A stretch of 64,000 nt of DNA from Mesorhizobium sp. WSM3862 (GCF_002294985.1 NZ_NSGE01000003.1:124001-188000); one strand, 5' to 3'; positions 16,765-26,294 are shown, numbered from the stretch's first letter. Numbers and translations are program-made. Notes: generated by a model not told the origin, from the letters alone.

Positions 16765-18372
16765 GTGGCCATACTCCAAACCCAAATCTCCCCCTCCTCG
16801 GAAAGCTTCCGCGCCAATGCCGAGCGCATGCGGGCGCTGGTCGACGATATCGCCGAGAAGGCGGCGGGCATCGAGCGCGGCGGCTCGGACGAGGCGCGCG
16901 AGCGCCACCAAAGCCGCGGCAAGCTGCTGCCGCGCGAAAGATTGGCGCAACTGCTCGACACCGGCTCGCCTTTTCTCGAGGTCGGCCAGTTCGCGGCATG
17001 GTCGATGTATGGCGAGGATATTCCGTCGGCCGGCATCATCACCGGCATCGGCCGTGTCGAAGGCCGGGAGGTCATGGTCGTCGTCAACGACGCGACGGTG
17101 AAAGGCGGCACCTATTATCCGGTGACGGTGAAGAAGCATCTGCGCGCGCAGGAGATCGCGCTGCAGAACAAGCTGCCTTGCGTCTACCTGGTCGACAGCG
17201 GCGGCGCCAACCTGCCCAACCAGGACGAGGTCTTCCCCGACCGTGAGCATTTCGGCCGCATCTTCTACAACCAGGCCAACATGTCGGCAGCCGGCATCCC
17301 GCAGATCGCTTGCGTCATGGGCTCCTGCACGGCGGGCGGGGCCTATGTGCCGGCGATGTCGGACGAAACGATCATGGTGCGCAACCAGGCGACCATTTTT
17401 CTTGGCGGCCCGCCGCTGGTGAAGGCTGCCACCGGCGAGGATGTCAGCGCCGAGGAGCTCGGCGGCGCCGAGGTCCACACCAGGCTTTCCGGCGTCGCCG
17501 ACCACTATGCCATGGATGACGAGCACGCGCTGGCCATTTGCCGACGCATCGTCAAGAACCTGAATCGGAACAAGGCCGTAAGCCTGAACTTACAGAAACC
17601 GGTATCGCCGCTTCACGATCCGCATGAACTCTACGGCATCGTGCCGACGGATTTGCGCCAGCCCTATGACGTTCGCGAGGTGATCGCGCGTCTGGTCGAC
17701 GGTTCCGAGTTCGACGAGTTCAAGCAGAATTACGGCACCACCTTGGTCACCGGTTTTGCGCATCTGCACGGCATGCCGGTCGGCATCCTCGGCAACAATG
17801 GGGTGCTGTTCTCGGAAAGCGCGCTGAAGGGCGCGCATTTCATCGAGCTCTGCTGCCAGCGCGGCATTCCGCTGATCTTCCTGCAGAACATCACCGGCTT
17901 CATGGTCGGGCGAAAGTATGAGGCCGGCGGCATCGCCAAGGACGGCGCCAAGCTGGTCACGGCGGTCGCCACGGCACGCGTGCCGAAGCTTACGGTGATC
18001 ATCGGCGGTTCGTTCGGCGCCGGCAATTACGGCATGTGCGGCCGCGCCTATTCGCCCCGCTTCCTGTGGATGTGGCCGAATGCGCGCATTTCGGTGATGG
18101 GCGGCGAGCAGGCGGCGACGGTGCTCGCCATGGTCAAGCGCGAGGGCATCGAGCGCAAGGGCGGTGAGTGGAGCGCCGAGGAGGAAGCGAAATTCAGGAA
18201 GCCGATCCTGATGAAATACGAGCATGAGGGTCACCCGCTCTATTCTTCGGCAAGGCTTTGGGACGACGGCATCATCGATCCGGCCAAAACACGCGAGGTG
18301 CTGGCGCTCAGCCTCTCGGCGGCGCTCAATACCGGGGTCGAGGAAACGAAGTTCGGCGTGTTCAGGATGTGA
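16765..18372 (+). CDS. mccB: Methylcrotonyl-CoA carboxylase beta subunit (carboxyltransferase)
   Basis: A 535-residue biotin-dependent carboxyltransferase subunit that moves the carboxyl group from biotin to 3-methylcrotonyl-CoA. It shows the oxyanion-hole glycines of [16 protein letters not shown] and [16 protein letters not shown], and [18 protein letters not shown] typical of MCC rather than propionyl-CoA carboxylase. The GTG at 16765 is chosen because GAGG sits seven bases before it. A GTG at 16753 overlaps that site. It pairs with the alpha subunit at 19450, from which it is separated by two unrelated genes, an unusual arrangement. Confidence 0.95.
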   Translation: MAILQTQISPSSESFRANAERMRALVDDIAEKAAGIERGGSDEARERHQSRGKLLPRERLAQLLDTGSPFLEVGQFAAWSMYGEDIPSAGIITGIGRVEGREVMVVVNDATVKGGTYYPVTVKKHLRAQEIALQNKLPCVYLVDSGGANLPNQDEVFPDREHFGRIFYNQANMSAAGIPQIACVMGSCTAGGAYVPAMSDETIMVRNQATIFLGGPPLVKAATGEDVSAEELGGAEVHTRLSGVADHYAMDDEHALAICRRIVKNLNRNKAVSLNLQKPVSPLHDPHELYGIVPTDLRQPYDVREVIARLVDGSEFDEFKQNYGTTLVTGFAHLHGMPVGILGNNGVLFSESALKGAHFIELCCQRGIPLIFLQNITGFMVGRKYEAGGIAKDGAKLVTAVATARVPKLTVIIGGSFGAGNYGMCGRAYSPRFLWMWPNARISVMGGEQAATVLAMVKREGIERKGGEWSAEEEAKFRKPILMKYEHEGHPLYSSARLWDDGIIDPAKTREVLALSLSAALNTGVEETKFGVFRM

Positions 18373-18374
18373 CG

Positions 18375-18905
18375 ATGAGCGGCGTCAGCGATAGGATCCG
18401 CGTGCATACCGGCGACATCACCAGGCTTAAGGTCGATGCCATCGTCAATGCCGCCAATTCCTCGCTGCTCGGCGGCGGTGGTGTCGACGGCGCTATCCAC
18501 CGCGCCGCCGGGCCGGAGCTGGTCGCCGAATGCCGGACGCTGAACGGCTGCAGGACCGGGGATGCCAAACTGACGAAAGGCTACCGGCTGCCGGCGCGCT
18601 ATGTCATTCACACCGTCGGCCCGGTCTGGCACGGCGGCGGCGAGAGCGAGGCGGAGTTGCTCGCCTCCTGCTATCGGCGCTCGCTGGAGATTGCCACCGG
18701 TAAGGACTGTCGAACGATAGCATTTCCGGCGATCTCGACCGGCATCTACGGCTATCCGAAAGATCAGGCTACCGAAATAGCCGTCGGCACGGTTGCTGTT
18801 TTTCTAGGCGAAAACGCCATCCCCGAGACCGTAACTTTCTGCTGCTTCGACGATCTGACTGCCAAACTATACAGCTCAACCGTTGCTGCGATTGGGGGAG
18901 CCTGA
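18375..18905 (+). CDS. Macro-domain protein, O-acetyl-ADP-ribose deacetylase (YmdB-like)
   Basis: A 176-residue single macro domain that binds ADP-ribose and in relatives removes acetyl from O-acetyl-ADP-ribose or ADP-ribose from proteins. The ligand motifs are clear: [33 protein letters not shown] (catalytic Asn/Asp region), and the diphosphate loop [14 protein letters not shown]. It starts two bases after the mccB stop codon, so it is translated as part of the leucine operon. The operon yields acetyl-CoA, and O-acetyl-ADP-ribose is made by sirtuins from acetyl groups. A link is plausible but is inference. Confidence 0.9.
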   Translation: MSGVSDRIRVHTGDITRLKVDAIVNAANSSLLGGGGVDGAIHRAAGPELVAECRTLNGCRTGDAKLTKGYRLPARYVIHTVGPVWHGGGESEAELLASCYRRSLEIATGKDCRTIAFPAISTGIYGYPKDQATEIAVGTVAVFLGENAIPETVTFCCFDDLTAKLYSSTVAAIGGA

Positions 18906-19025
18906 ACTTTATGACAAAGACGTTCCACCCGTTCACGAGATCGAGATTCTTGAGTGACCATCTAGCGGCGCCGGCAAATATTCGATATTGCTCATCCTGC
19001 ATTGTCTTATGGGGATGGGGTAAAA

Positions 19026-19400
19026 ATGACACGAGAATATCTGCGGAAAACATCCGCGTCGATACTTGCAGGAATGCTTATATTCGCCTCGTGCGGCGCT
19101 GTCGTCGCCGGGTCGCTGGCTGGAAGCGAGGGGGACAAGCGCTTTCCACCTTACATCCCACGCAATCCCAAGGATCCGTGCAACAGGGCATACAAGGCCT
19201 ATTTGGCGGCGAGCGGCCATTCAGCCTACGCGACCACGCCTTATGCCCGGATCATGTCGTCTTACATCATCTGTGGTGGACACCTGAATGCGCCGTCCCA
19301 AAAAGTTGCGGAAGAGCTGGCGATGAAATCCTGCCTGGCCACGCGCGCGCACTACAAGGTGACTACGGGCGGCGCCTGCGAGATCGCCGCATCGAAGTAG
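19026..19400 (+). CDS. Small secreted protein of unknown function
   Basis: A 124-residue protein with a signal peptide (residues 1-26, TSASILAGMLIFASCGAVVA). The mature part is about 98 residues and has four Cys (PCNRAYKAY, IICGGH, KSCLATR, GACEIA) that could form two disulfides. GGGG lies six bases before the ATG at 19026. It is between the macro-domain gene and mccA in the leucine operon. I do not recognise the family. A Cys inside the signal region (ASCG) raises the possibility of a lipoprotein, but the lipobox is poor. Confidence 0.7.
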   Translation: MTREYLRKTSASILAGMLIFASCGAVVAGSLAGSEGDKRFPPYIPRNPKDPCNRAYKAYLAASGHSAYATTPYARIMSSYIICGGHLNAPSQKVAEELAMKSCLATRAHYKVTTGGACEIAASK

Positions 19401-19449
19401 GCCCGCGCCTGCCGAATTGGCGCTGCCCGTCGCAAACTCGGGAGGCTCC

Positions 19450-21411
19450 ATGTTCGGCAAGATCCTGATCGCCAATCGCGGCGAGATCGCTTGCCGCGTC
19501 ATCCGCACCGCGCGCAAGCTCGGCGTGCGAACAGTCGCCGTCTATTCGGATGCCGACGCGCGAGCGCTGCATGTCGAGATGGCCGACGAGGCGGTGCATA
19601 TCGGCCCCTCGCCGGTCGGTGACAGCTATCTGCGCGGCGACAGGATCATTGCCGCGGCGCTTGCCACAGGCGCCGAGGCTATCCACCCCGGCTACGGCTT
19701 CCTTTCGGAGAACCCCGACTTCGTCGACCAGGTGACGGCAGCGGGCCTCATCTTCATCGGCCCGTCCGCCGCCTCGATCCGCGCCATGGGGCTGAAGGAC
19801 GCCGCCAAGCGGTTGATGGAAAAGGCCGGCGTTCCGGTGGTGCCCGGCTATCACGGCGAAGCGCAGGAGATTGTGCTGCTTGCCACAAAAGCGCGCGAGA
19901 TCGGCTACCCGGTGCTGATCAAGGCGCGCGCCGGCGGCGGCGGCAAGGGCATGCGGCGCGTCGACCATCCGGACGACTTCTCCGAGGCGCTGTCCGGAGC
20001 GCGGCGCGAGGCCAAGGCTGCCTTCGGCGACGACCGCGTTCTGGTCGAAAAATATGTCGACAAGCCGCGCCACATCGAAGTCCAGGTGTTCGGTGACAAT
20101 TTCGGCAATGTCGTGCATCTTTTCGAGCGCGACTGCTCGGCGCAGCGCCGCCACCAGAAGGTGATCGAGGAGGCGCCCGCCCCCGGCATGACGCCGGCGC
20201 TGCGCAAGGCGATGACGGAAGCGGCGTTGAAGGCCGCCAAGGCAATCAGCTATTCGGGCGCCGGCACGATCGAGTTCATCGTCGATGGTTCCGAGGCCCT
20301 CAAAGCCGACCGCTTCTGGTTCATGGAGATGAACACACGGCTGCAGGTCGAGCATCCCGTCACCGAGATGGTCACCGGCGTCGATCTGGTCGAATGGCAG
20401 CTTCGTGTCGCCGCCGGCGAAAAACTGCCGAAGGCGCAGAACGAGATCGCCCTTGCCGGACATGCTTTCGAGGCGCGCATCTACGCCGAGGACGCGGCCA
20501 AGGGATTCCTGCCGGCGACGGGCACGCTTTATCATCTCAAATTCCCCGACACGCCGCCGGAGGATGCCGCCATGCGCATCGAGACCGGCGTGCGGTCCGG
20601 CGATGCGATCTCGCCCTTCTACGATCCGATGATCGCCAAGCTGGTGGTGCACGCCAGGGACAGAACCACCGCGCTTGGCGCGCTGCGCAAGGCGCTGGCC
20701 CGAACCGAAGTTGCCGGCTCGACGGTCAACACAGCCTTCCTTGCAGCACTCGCCGCCGACGCCGATTTCGCGGCGGGCGATATCGACACCGGCCTGATCG
20801 GCCGGCATCAGGACGCTCTTGTCGCTGTTCCCGCGCCAAGCGATGAAGCGATTGCCGCGGCGGCGCTGGCAGCGACCGACGCAAGCACGGCGGGTCCGGC
20901 CGCCGATCCGTGGTGCTCGCTCGCCGGCTATGCGCATTTCCATACGCTGGCGCGCCGCACCCGGCTGCGTTACGGCGAGGAGAACATCCTGGCCCGGGTT
21001 TCGGCGCGGCCAGACGGCCGCTTCCAGGTGGCGCTGGAGGCGCCGCATGACGCGCTCAACGCGCACGACCTCAGGAGCATGCCGCGCAGCGCGCGCTGGC
21101 CGGGCCATGTCACGGTGTTCGAAGGAGCGGTCGGATATACATTCACGGTGCCGGATCCGCTGGCCAAGGCGGATGAGGCCGCGGCCGCGTCGGACAGCCT
21201 GCGCGCGCCGATGCCGGGATTGGTCAAGCTGGTGCGCGCGGCAGCGGGCGATGCCGTGATCAAGGGCCAGCCGCTCCTGATCCTCGAGGCGATGAAGATG
21301 GAACATACGATCGCCGCACCCCATGACGGGGTGATTGCCGAGATCGCGGCCGAAGGCGCGCAAGTGAGCGACGGCACGGTGCTGGTGCGGTTCGAGGACG
21401 CACGGGGCTGA
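19450..21411 (+). CDS. mccA: Methylcrotonyl-CoA carboxylase alpha subunit (biotin carboxylase + BCCP)
   Basis: A 653-residue ATP-dependent subunit that carboxylates biotin. The biotin carboxylase domain (about 1-450) has KILIANRGEIACRVIRT, the ATP loop KARAGGGGKGMR, and EMNTRLQVEHPVTEMVTG. A linker domain follows. The C-terminal biotinyl domain has EAMKMEH with the biotinylated Lys616. GGGAGG precedes the ATG, and an in-frame start at 19417 lies before that site. It works with MccB. The enoyl-CoA hydratase and HMG-CoA lyase steps that should follow are not in the window. Confidence 0.96.
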   Translation: MFGKILIANRGEIACRVIRTARKLGVRTVAVYSDADARALHVEMADEAVHIGPSPVGDSYLRGDRIIAAALATGAEAIHPGYGFLSENPDFVDQVTAAGLIFIGPSAASIRAMGLKDAAKRLMEKAGVPVVPGYHGEAQEIVLLATKAREIGYPVLIKARAGGGGKGMRRVDHPDDFSEALSGARREAKAAFGDDRVLVEKYVDKPRHIEVQVFGDNFGNVVHLFERDCSAQRRHQKVIEEAPAPGMTPALRKAMTEAALKAAKAISYSGAGTIEFIVDGSEALKADRFWFMEMNTRLQVEHPVTEMVTGVDLVEWQLRVAAGEKLPKAQNEIALAGHAFEARIYAEDAAKGFLPATGTLYHLKFPDTPPEDAAMRIETGVRSGDAISPFYDPMIAKLVVHARDRTTALGALRKALARTEVAGSTVNTAFLAALAADADFAAGDIDTGLIGRHQDALVAVPAPSDEAIAAAALAATDASTAGPAADPWCSLAGYAHFHTLARRTRLRYGEENILARVSARPDGRFQVALEAPHDALNAHDLRSMPRSARWPGHVTVFEGAVGYTFTVPDPLAKADEAAAASDSLRAPMPGLVKLVRAAAGDAVIKGQPLLILEAMKMEHTIAAPHDGVIAEIAAEGAQVSDGTVLVRFEDARG

Positions 21412-21527
21412 GCTGCCGGTCGCCTTGGATCGGCAACGGGACAAACTGGCTGGGGCGGCAGGACTCCAGGGGGACGCCGTAGAGCGCCGAACTGGCCTCC
21501 AAATCAGTGCCAAGGCACATACGAAAA

Positions 21528-21556
21528 CGGCCGGGACAAATCCCGGCCATTTCCAA
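21528..21556 (-). terminator. Terminator between mccA and the convergent binding-protein gene
   Basis: GGCCGGGA (21529-21536) and TCCCGGCC (21541-21548) form an 8-bp stem with a CAAA loop. On the minus strand it is followed by GTTTTCG, so it best serves the gene at 21574-22695. It may also stop transcription from mccA. Confidence 0.8.
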
Positions 21557-21573
21557 TCGATCTGCAGAACGAA

Positions 21574-22695
21574 TTACGGCTTGATCGGCGCGTATTTGCC
21601 GTCGTGCCACTGGTTGATGTCGTAGCTGGCGTTCTTCAGGTCGCCCTTCTCGTCGAAGATCACATCGCCGACCACGGTGCTGATCGGCTTGCCGTCCTTC
21701 AGCGCCTCGGCGACCTTGGCCGGGTCGTCGGTGCCGGCGCGCTTGACGCCTTCGGCCACCGCCTGGATCACTGCATAGGAGAACAGCGTGAAACCTTCCG
21801 GTGTGAAGCCGCCTTGCTTGATCTTGGCCACGGCCTCCTTCGCTTCCGGCTTCGACTGCGGATCCGAGGGGAAGACGAACATCGTGCCTTCACCGGCCGG
21901 GCCGGCGATCTGCCAGAATTCCGGCGAGGCGATCGAATCCGGCATGATCAGCTGGAACTTGACGTTCTGCTCCGCTGCCTGGCGCAGGATCAAGCCGGCC
22001 TCCGGATGGTAGCCGCCGAAATAGACGACGTCGGCCTTGAGCTCTTTCAGCTTGGTGACCAAAGCCGAATAGTCCTTCTCGCCGGCATTGATGCCTTCAT
22101 AGTCGACCTCCTTGAGGCCGCCGGCATTCATGGTCGCCTTGACAGCATCGGCAACGCCCTGACCGTAGGCGCTCTTGTCGTGCAGGACGACGACGTTCTT
22201 GCCGGCATATTTCTTGGCGATCCATGGACCGATGAAAGCGCCCTGCGCATCGTCACGCGTGTAGAGGCGCATGATCGTCGGCCAGCCGGCCTTGGCCGCG
22301 GCGTCGGTCAGTTCCGGATTAGACGAGGCCGGGCTCATCATCAGGGTGCCGGCTTCGGCGTAGACGGCGGAAGCGGGAATGCTCGAGCCCGAGCAGGCAT
22401 GGCCGTCGACGAATTTGACGCCGTTGGCGACGATGCGGTTGGCGACCGACACCGCCTGCTTCGGATCGCACTGGTCGTCCTGGATGTCGATCTTGATCTT
22501 GTTGCCGTTTACACCTCCGGCGGCATTGATGGCATCCGCCGCGGCCTGCGCGCCCTGTTTGAACTGGTCGCCGATGTTGGCGAGCTGCCCGGTCATCGGG
22601 CCGACCACCGAAATCGTGATGTCGTCGGCGAAGGCAACCGATGCGCTCATCGTCAGGCCCAATGCGGCCGCGCTCAAAATACCCAATCTTTGCAT
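21574..22695 (-). CDS. Branched-chain amino acid ABC transporter substrate-binding protein
   Basis: A 373-residue periplasmic binding protein of the LivJ/LivK (type I) family. The signal peptide is residues 1-23 (AALGLTMSASVAFA). The mature protein begins DDITISVVGPMTGQLANIGDQ, and the ligand-site serines of HACSGSSIPAS and the SSNPELTD segment are present. GGAGGAG lies ten bases before the ATG. The permease and ATPase genes of the transporter are absent nearby, so it must feed a transporter encoded elsewhere. Its position next to the leucine catabolic operon suggests leucine or a related ligand, which is inference. Confidence 0.92.
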   Translation of the reverse strand: MQRLGILSAAALGLTMSASVAFADDITISVVGPMTGQLANIGDQFKQGAQAAADAINAAGGVNGNKIKIDIQDDQCDPKQAVSVANRIVANGVKFVDGHACSGSSIPASAVYAEAGTLMMSPASSNPELTDAAAKAGWPTIMRLYTRDDAQGAFIGPWIAKKYAGKNVVVLHDKSAYGQGVADAVKATMNAGGLKEVDYEGINAGEKDYSALVTKLKELKADVVYFGGYHPEAGLILRQAAEQNVKFQLIMPDSIASPEFWQIAGPAGEGTMFVFPSDPQSKPEAKEAVAKIKQGGFTPEGFTLFSYAVIQAVAEGVKRAGTDDPAKVAEALKDGKPISTVVGDVIFDEKGDLKNASYDINQWHDGKYAPIKP

Positions 22696-22873
22696 GACAA
22701 TAGAACTCCTCCACTTGCGCGCGGCCGTTCCGGCCACGCTTCTTCCAGAGAGCCGGGACAATTTCACCCTTCGCCGGAACTGTCGAGAGCACAATGTATC
22801 GGGATTTGGTTCATTCCGACGGGGAGTTCTTGGGCCAAGCTGCCGTTCCCATACAGGCGGTGACTGCGCAAAT

Positions 22874-22917
22874 GCAAAAGCCGCGCCGGCCTTGTCCCGG
22901 CCGGTCACGGCTTTTGC
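22874..22917. terminator. Large bidirectional hairpin
   Basis: GCAAAAGCCG (22874-22883) pairs with CGGCTTTTGC (22908-22917), with an inner GGCC/GGCC stem. The T/A tracts inside the stem are as in two-way terminators. It probably ends the Sel1-repeat gene at 23075-23341. The surrounding 22696-23074 holds the binding-protein promoter and no gene. Confidence 0.7.
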
Positions 22918-23074
22918 AGTCGAGCTTCCCGGCACCCCGCGCGCCTGAACCCGCTCGCTTCCCTGTGTTGTCGCACGGCTTGAGTTCGTTGACCTGCCGC
23001 GTTCTTGGTCTGGTTAACCGGCCGTCTTTTTGCGGCCTTGTCCCTTAAGAGCTTCCGGGCTTTACCCCGCAAAA

Positions 23075-23341
23075 TCAGTGCATCGTCATCCATTCGCGCG
23101 CTTCGCGCAGCGCCTTGGCGATCTCGGCCTTCGACATCGATGCCGACAATTCCGAGCGCAGCTCGGCGGCGCGGAGCGAGCCCTTGATCGCGGCGATGTT
23201 GAACCATTTGTGGGCGGCAATGACGTCGGTCTCGCAGTCGCGGCCGGTCGCATACATCATGCCCAGTTCGAAAAGAATATCGGCCTGGGCAGTTGCCCCC
23301 ATGGCGCCGAAGCCGGCTTCAAGCATTTCAAAGCGTGCCAT
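23075..23341 (-). CDS. Small Sel1-repeat protein
   Basis: An 88-residue protein with one to two Sel1-type (TPR-like) helices: ADILFELGMMYATGRDCETD and VIAAHKWFNIAAIKGSLRAA are the A/B helices with the diagnostic A-x-KWF-x-x-AA pattern. Sel1 units bind proteins. There is no signal peptide. GGGG seven bases before the ATG supports the start. Short Sel1 proteins of this size are widespread in Rhizobiales. The partner is unknown. Confidence 0.8.
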   Translation of the reverse strand: MARFEMLEAGFGAMGATAQADILFELGMMYATGRDCETDVIAAHKWFNIAAIKGSLRAAELRSELSASMSKAEIAKALREAREWMTMH

Positions 23342-23776
23342 TTCAATCCCCTGTCTGCTCCCGAGAGCTGCCTCCTTCTGTCCCTGGAAGTCCCCTGGGC
23401 GGGCCGCTCTTTCGATGCTTTCGAGGATGACGGCTCGCCTTGAATCCGTCGTTAAATGGCTTGCTTAATTTGAAGAAAACAAAGCTAAAACAAGAGGTAA
23501 ACGCGAAGAACCGTTAAGCATAGGAATCCAGCAATTCAGCCGATCTGCGCCAAATTCGTCGAAAATTTGGGGCGCGGGAATCAAGACTTCGCTAACCACG
23601 GAAACCGAAGCCTTTTTCGCCATCCGTTCATTTTCAACGATCGACCCGGCCAAAATCCTTGCAAGCTTCCGTCAGGGCACGGCTTTCGTTTTGGCGATGG
23701 CTGGATTAGCTTTACGTTTGCGTAAGGGACAGAGAGGCGGAACGAGGCCCGCCGGAACCCTAAAGGGAGGACAAGC
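23342..23776. other. Divergent intergenic region, no gene
   Basis: These 435 bases contain the promoters of the divergent Sel1 and DUF2147-like genes. The part around 23465-23580 is AT-rich. No hairpin terminator, operator or coding frame stands out. Confidence 0.45.
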
Positions 23777-24118
23777 ATGTTTCGAAAAGTCAGCCTGGCC
23801 CTGGCGGCCACCTTGATGATGGCAGGCGCCGCGTCGGCCGACCCGATCGAGGGCAATTGGAAGACGCAGGCCGGATCGACAGCGGCGATCGCCGGCGGCG
23901 GGGCGTTTTCCATCACGCTCAAGTCCGGCAAATATGCCGGCAAGACGATCGGCTCCTTCAAGGCGGCCGGCGACAACAAGTACACCGGCACCATAACGGA
24001 CCCGGAAACCGACAAGACCTATTCCGGCAAGGCGACGCTTTCCGGCACCTCGCTAAAGATGAGCGGCTGCGTTCTGGGCGGACTGATCTGCAAGACCCAG
24101 ACCTGGCACAAGCTCTGA
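23777..24118 (+). CDS. Secreted DUF2147-like protein
   Basis: A 113-residue protein with a signal peptide (MFRKVSLALAATLMMAGAASA). The mature beta-rich domain shows the DUF2147 pattern: EGNWKTQ at the start, GSFKAAGDNKYTGTITDPETDKTYSGK in the middle (two overlapping segments) and LGGLICKTQTWHK at the end. The DUF2147 family is periplasmic or membrane-bound and mostly uncharacterised. AAGGGAGGA eight bases before the ATG is a strong ribosome binding site. It stands alone and has its own terminator. Confidence 0.85.
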   Translation: MFRKVSLALAATLMMAGAASADPIEGNWKTQAGSTAAIAGGGAFSITLKSGKYAGKTIGSFKAAGDNKYTGTITDPETDKTYSGKATLSGTSLKMSGCVLGGLICKTQTWHKL

Positions 24119-24140
24119 CAGTCGAACGGATCACGATGCA

Positions 24141-24170
24141 AAAACGGGGCCCGGCGCCCCGTTTTCTTTT
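24141..24170 (+). terminator. Terminator of the DUF2147-like gene
   Basis: A 10-bp stem AAAACGGGGC/GCCCCGTTTT with a CCGGC loop, followed by CTTTTT, 22 bases past the stop codon. Confidence 0.92.
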
Positions 24171-24325
24171 TGAGCGCCGTTTCTGAGCGCAACGCTGGAC
24201 AAGGCACTTCGCAGGCCTTCGGCCGGTCATGACCCCATCAGCCATTTTGAACGGCAGATGAATATCGGTCTCAGAACCGGTTCAGAGGCGTTCGGGCATT
24301 CTCCTCGCCATCGAAGGAGAGACCA

Positions 24326-24478
24326 ATGCTTGTCCGCCGCTTCACCATCGTCTGCCTGCTGATGAGCCTGTTCGGCATGTTCTTCGCCATCCTCGTGGCC
24401 GAAGCCGGCCGTCCGGCGCGCTCACCGCGAATGGCCGATACCTGCCGGCTGGACTGCATGAACCATTTTGGCCGCTGA
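24326..24478 (+). CDS. Very small membrane or secreted protein, 50 residues
   Basis: The frame reads MLVRRFTIVCLLMSLFGMFFAILVAEAGRP in two parts and ends CRLDCMNHFGR. One hydrophobic helix (residues 7-26) is followed by a 24-residue tail with a C-x3-C pair. AAGGAGAGACCA directly before the ATG is one of the best ribosome binding sites in the window. This, more than the length, argues that it is real. I do not recognise a family. The helix could be an uncleaved anchor or a signal peptide ending at AEA. Confidence 0.6.
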   Translation: MLVRRFTIVCLLMSLFGMFFAILVAEAGRPARSPRMADTCRLDCMNHFGR

Positions 24479-24510
24479 GACGACCAATACTCGAAACCGG
24501 AACGACCACC

Positions 24511-24705
24511 ATGAACCGCATCGCTGCCTCCACCCTCAAAGCTCTTCGGCTCCTGCCGCGGGCGATGCTCATCCTGATGGTGCTTGCCGCTCCTGTGCTG
24601 GCGGTGCCGATGATGCGCGCCGACGCCGGTTCGGTCATCGAGGCGCCAACGCCGAAGAAGGCAGGCATCGGCTTCGTGCTGCTGGTCAGCTTGCAGCGCG
24701 GCTGA
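24511..24705 (+). CDS. Small hydrophobic protein, 64 residues
   Basis: It starts 32 bases after the previous small gene on the same strand. The sequence has a helix or signal segment (AMLILMVLAAPVLAVPM, residues 18-34), a short polar middle, and a second weakly hydrophobic end (GIGFVLLVSLQRG). The ribosome binding site is weak, so it may depend on coupling to the gene before it. Family unknown. It may be an accidental frame. Confidence 0.4.
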   Translation: MNRIAASTLKALRLLPRAMLILMVLAAPVLAVPMMRADAGSVIEAPTPKKAGIGFVLLVSLQRG

Positions 24706-24791
24706 CACGGCCGGAGAAAAATACGCCGCAGGAGCCAGGTTCGCGCGCGCCTCCCCCTCCCAAGCGCTCTTCCAAATCCCTATATTGGGCC

Positions 24792-26294
24792 ATGGAAAAG
24801 CGAATCTACCCCCAAGCCATCGAATCGGTCGTCATGCCGGAGCCTTTCGGCAGGCAGAGTTTTGACGACGCCAAGAAGGCGGTCGCGGCGCTGGAGGCGC
24901 TCTACGACCGCAACACCAAATTCCTGCGCGATTCCTTCGCCAGGCTCGCCGCCGGCGGCGACGAGAGCAGGCGCTACCGGGCCTTCTATCCGCAGATCGG
25001 CGTCACCACCACCTCGTTCACGCAGATCGACTCGCGCCAGGCCTACGGCCATATGCCGACGCCCGGGCATTTTGCCACCACCATCACCCAGCCAAAGCTG
25101 TTCGAGAACTATCTCGTCGAGCAGCTTCGGCTCATCATGCGCAATCACGGCGTCCAGGTTACGGTGTCGGAATCGACGACGCCGATCCCGCTGCATTTCG
25201 CCTTCCTGGAGGGCACCTATGTCGATGGCACGGCAGCCGAGCGGATCAGGCGGCCGATCCGCGACCTGTTCGACGTGCCGGATCTCGACGGCACGGACGA
25301 CCAGATCGCCAACGGCACTTTCGAGGTGGCGTTCGGCGAGCCGAGGCCGCTGGCGCCGTTCACGGCCCAGCGCATCGACTATTCGCTGCACCGCATGACG
25401 CACTACACGGCGACCAGCCCGCAGCATTTCCAGAATTTCGTGCTGTTCACCAATTACCAGTTCTACATCGACGAGTTCGTGGCGCGGGCCCGCGAGCTGA
25501 TGGAGAGCGGCGGCGGCGGTTACAGCGAATTCGTCGAGCCGGGCAACCTCGTGACTAAGGCCGGGGCCGGCGCGGCGAGCGAAGGCACCCCGCCACAGCG
25601 CCTGCCGCAAATGCCGGCCTACCATCTGAAGAAGTCGGGCCATGGCGGCATCACCATGGTCAATATCGGCGTCGGCCCGTCCAACGCCAAGACCATCACC
25701 GACCATATCGCGGTTCTTCGGCCACATGCCTGGGTGATGCTCGGCCACTGCGCCGGCCTGCGCAACACGCAGGCACTGGGCGACTATGTGCTGGCCCATG
25801 CTTATGTGCGCGAGGATCATGTGCTCGACGACGACCTGCCGGTCTGGGTGCCCATCCCGCCGCTGGCCGAGATCCAGGTAGCGCTGCAGGAAGCGGTCGC
25901 CGAGGTAACGGGACTTTCCGGCTACGATCTCAAGCGCATCATGCGCACCGGCACCGTCGCCACCATCGACAACCGCAACTGGGAACTGCGCGACCAGCGC
26001 GGACCGGTGCAGCGCCTTTCGCAGTCGCGCGCCATCGCGCTCGACATGGAATCGGCGACGATCGCCGCCAACGGCTTCCGCTTCCGCGTGCCCTACGGCA
26101 CGCTGCTGTGCGTCTCCGACAAGCCTTTGCATGGCGAACTGAAACTGCCCGGCATGGCGACGGAATTCTACAAACGGCAGGTGGCGCAGCACCTCACCAT
26201 CGGCATCAGGGCGATGGAGAAGCTGGCCGAAATGCCGATGGAGCGGCTGCATTCGCGCAAGTTGAGAAGCTTCTCCGAGACTGCTTTCCAGTAG
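24792..26294 (+). CDS. amn: AMP nucleosidase
   Basis: A 500-residue enzyme splitting AMP into adenine and ribose 5-phosphate, which regulates adenylate pools. The N-terminal third is the AMP nucleosidase regulatory domain (YPQIGVTTTSFTQIDSRQAY). The C-terminal part is a PNP/UDP phosphorylase fold with MVNIGVGPSNAKTITDHIAV, MLGHCAGLRNTQALGDYVL and the active-site ALDMESATIAANGFRFRVPY. It is full length for the family. The start at 24792 (MEKRIYPQAIES) fits homologues, though no strong ribosome binding site is visible. Cytosolic. Confidence 0.95.
   Translation: MEKRIYPQAIESVVMPEPFGRQSFDDAKKAVAALEALYDRNTKFLRDSFARLAAGGDESRRYRAFYPQIGVTTTSFTQIDSRQAYGHMPTPGHFATTITQPKLFENYLVEQLRLIMRNHGVQVTVSESTTPIPLHFAFLEGTYVDGTAAERIRRPIRDLFDVPDLDGTDDQIANGTFEVAFGEPRPLAPFTAQRIDYSLHRMTHYTATSPQHFQNFVLFTNYQFYIDEFVARARELMESGGGGYSEFVEPGNLVTKAGAGAASEGTPPQRLPQMPAYHLKKSGHGGITMVNIGVGPSNAKTITDHIAVLRPHAWVMLGHCAGLRNTQALGDYVLAHAYVREDHVLDDDLPVWVPIPPLAEIQVALQEAVAEVTGLSGYDLKRIMRTGTVATIDNRNWELRDQRGPVQRLSQSRAIALDMESATIAANGFRFRVPYGTLLCVSDKPLHGELKLPGMATEFYKRQVAQHLTIGIRAMEKLAEMPMERLHSRKLRSFSETAFQ

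Noticed and set aside
19363..21513. 716-codon minus-strand frame over mccA
   Set aside because: Arg/His-rich composition with no motifs. It is the antisense of a well-identified biotin carboxylase gene.
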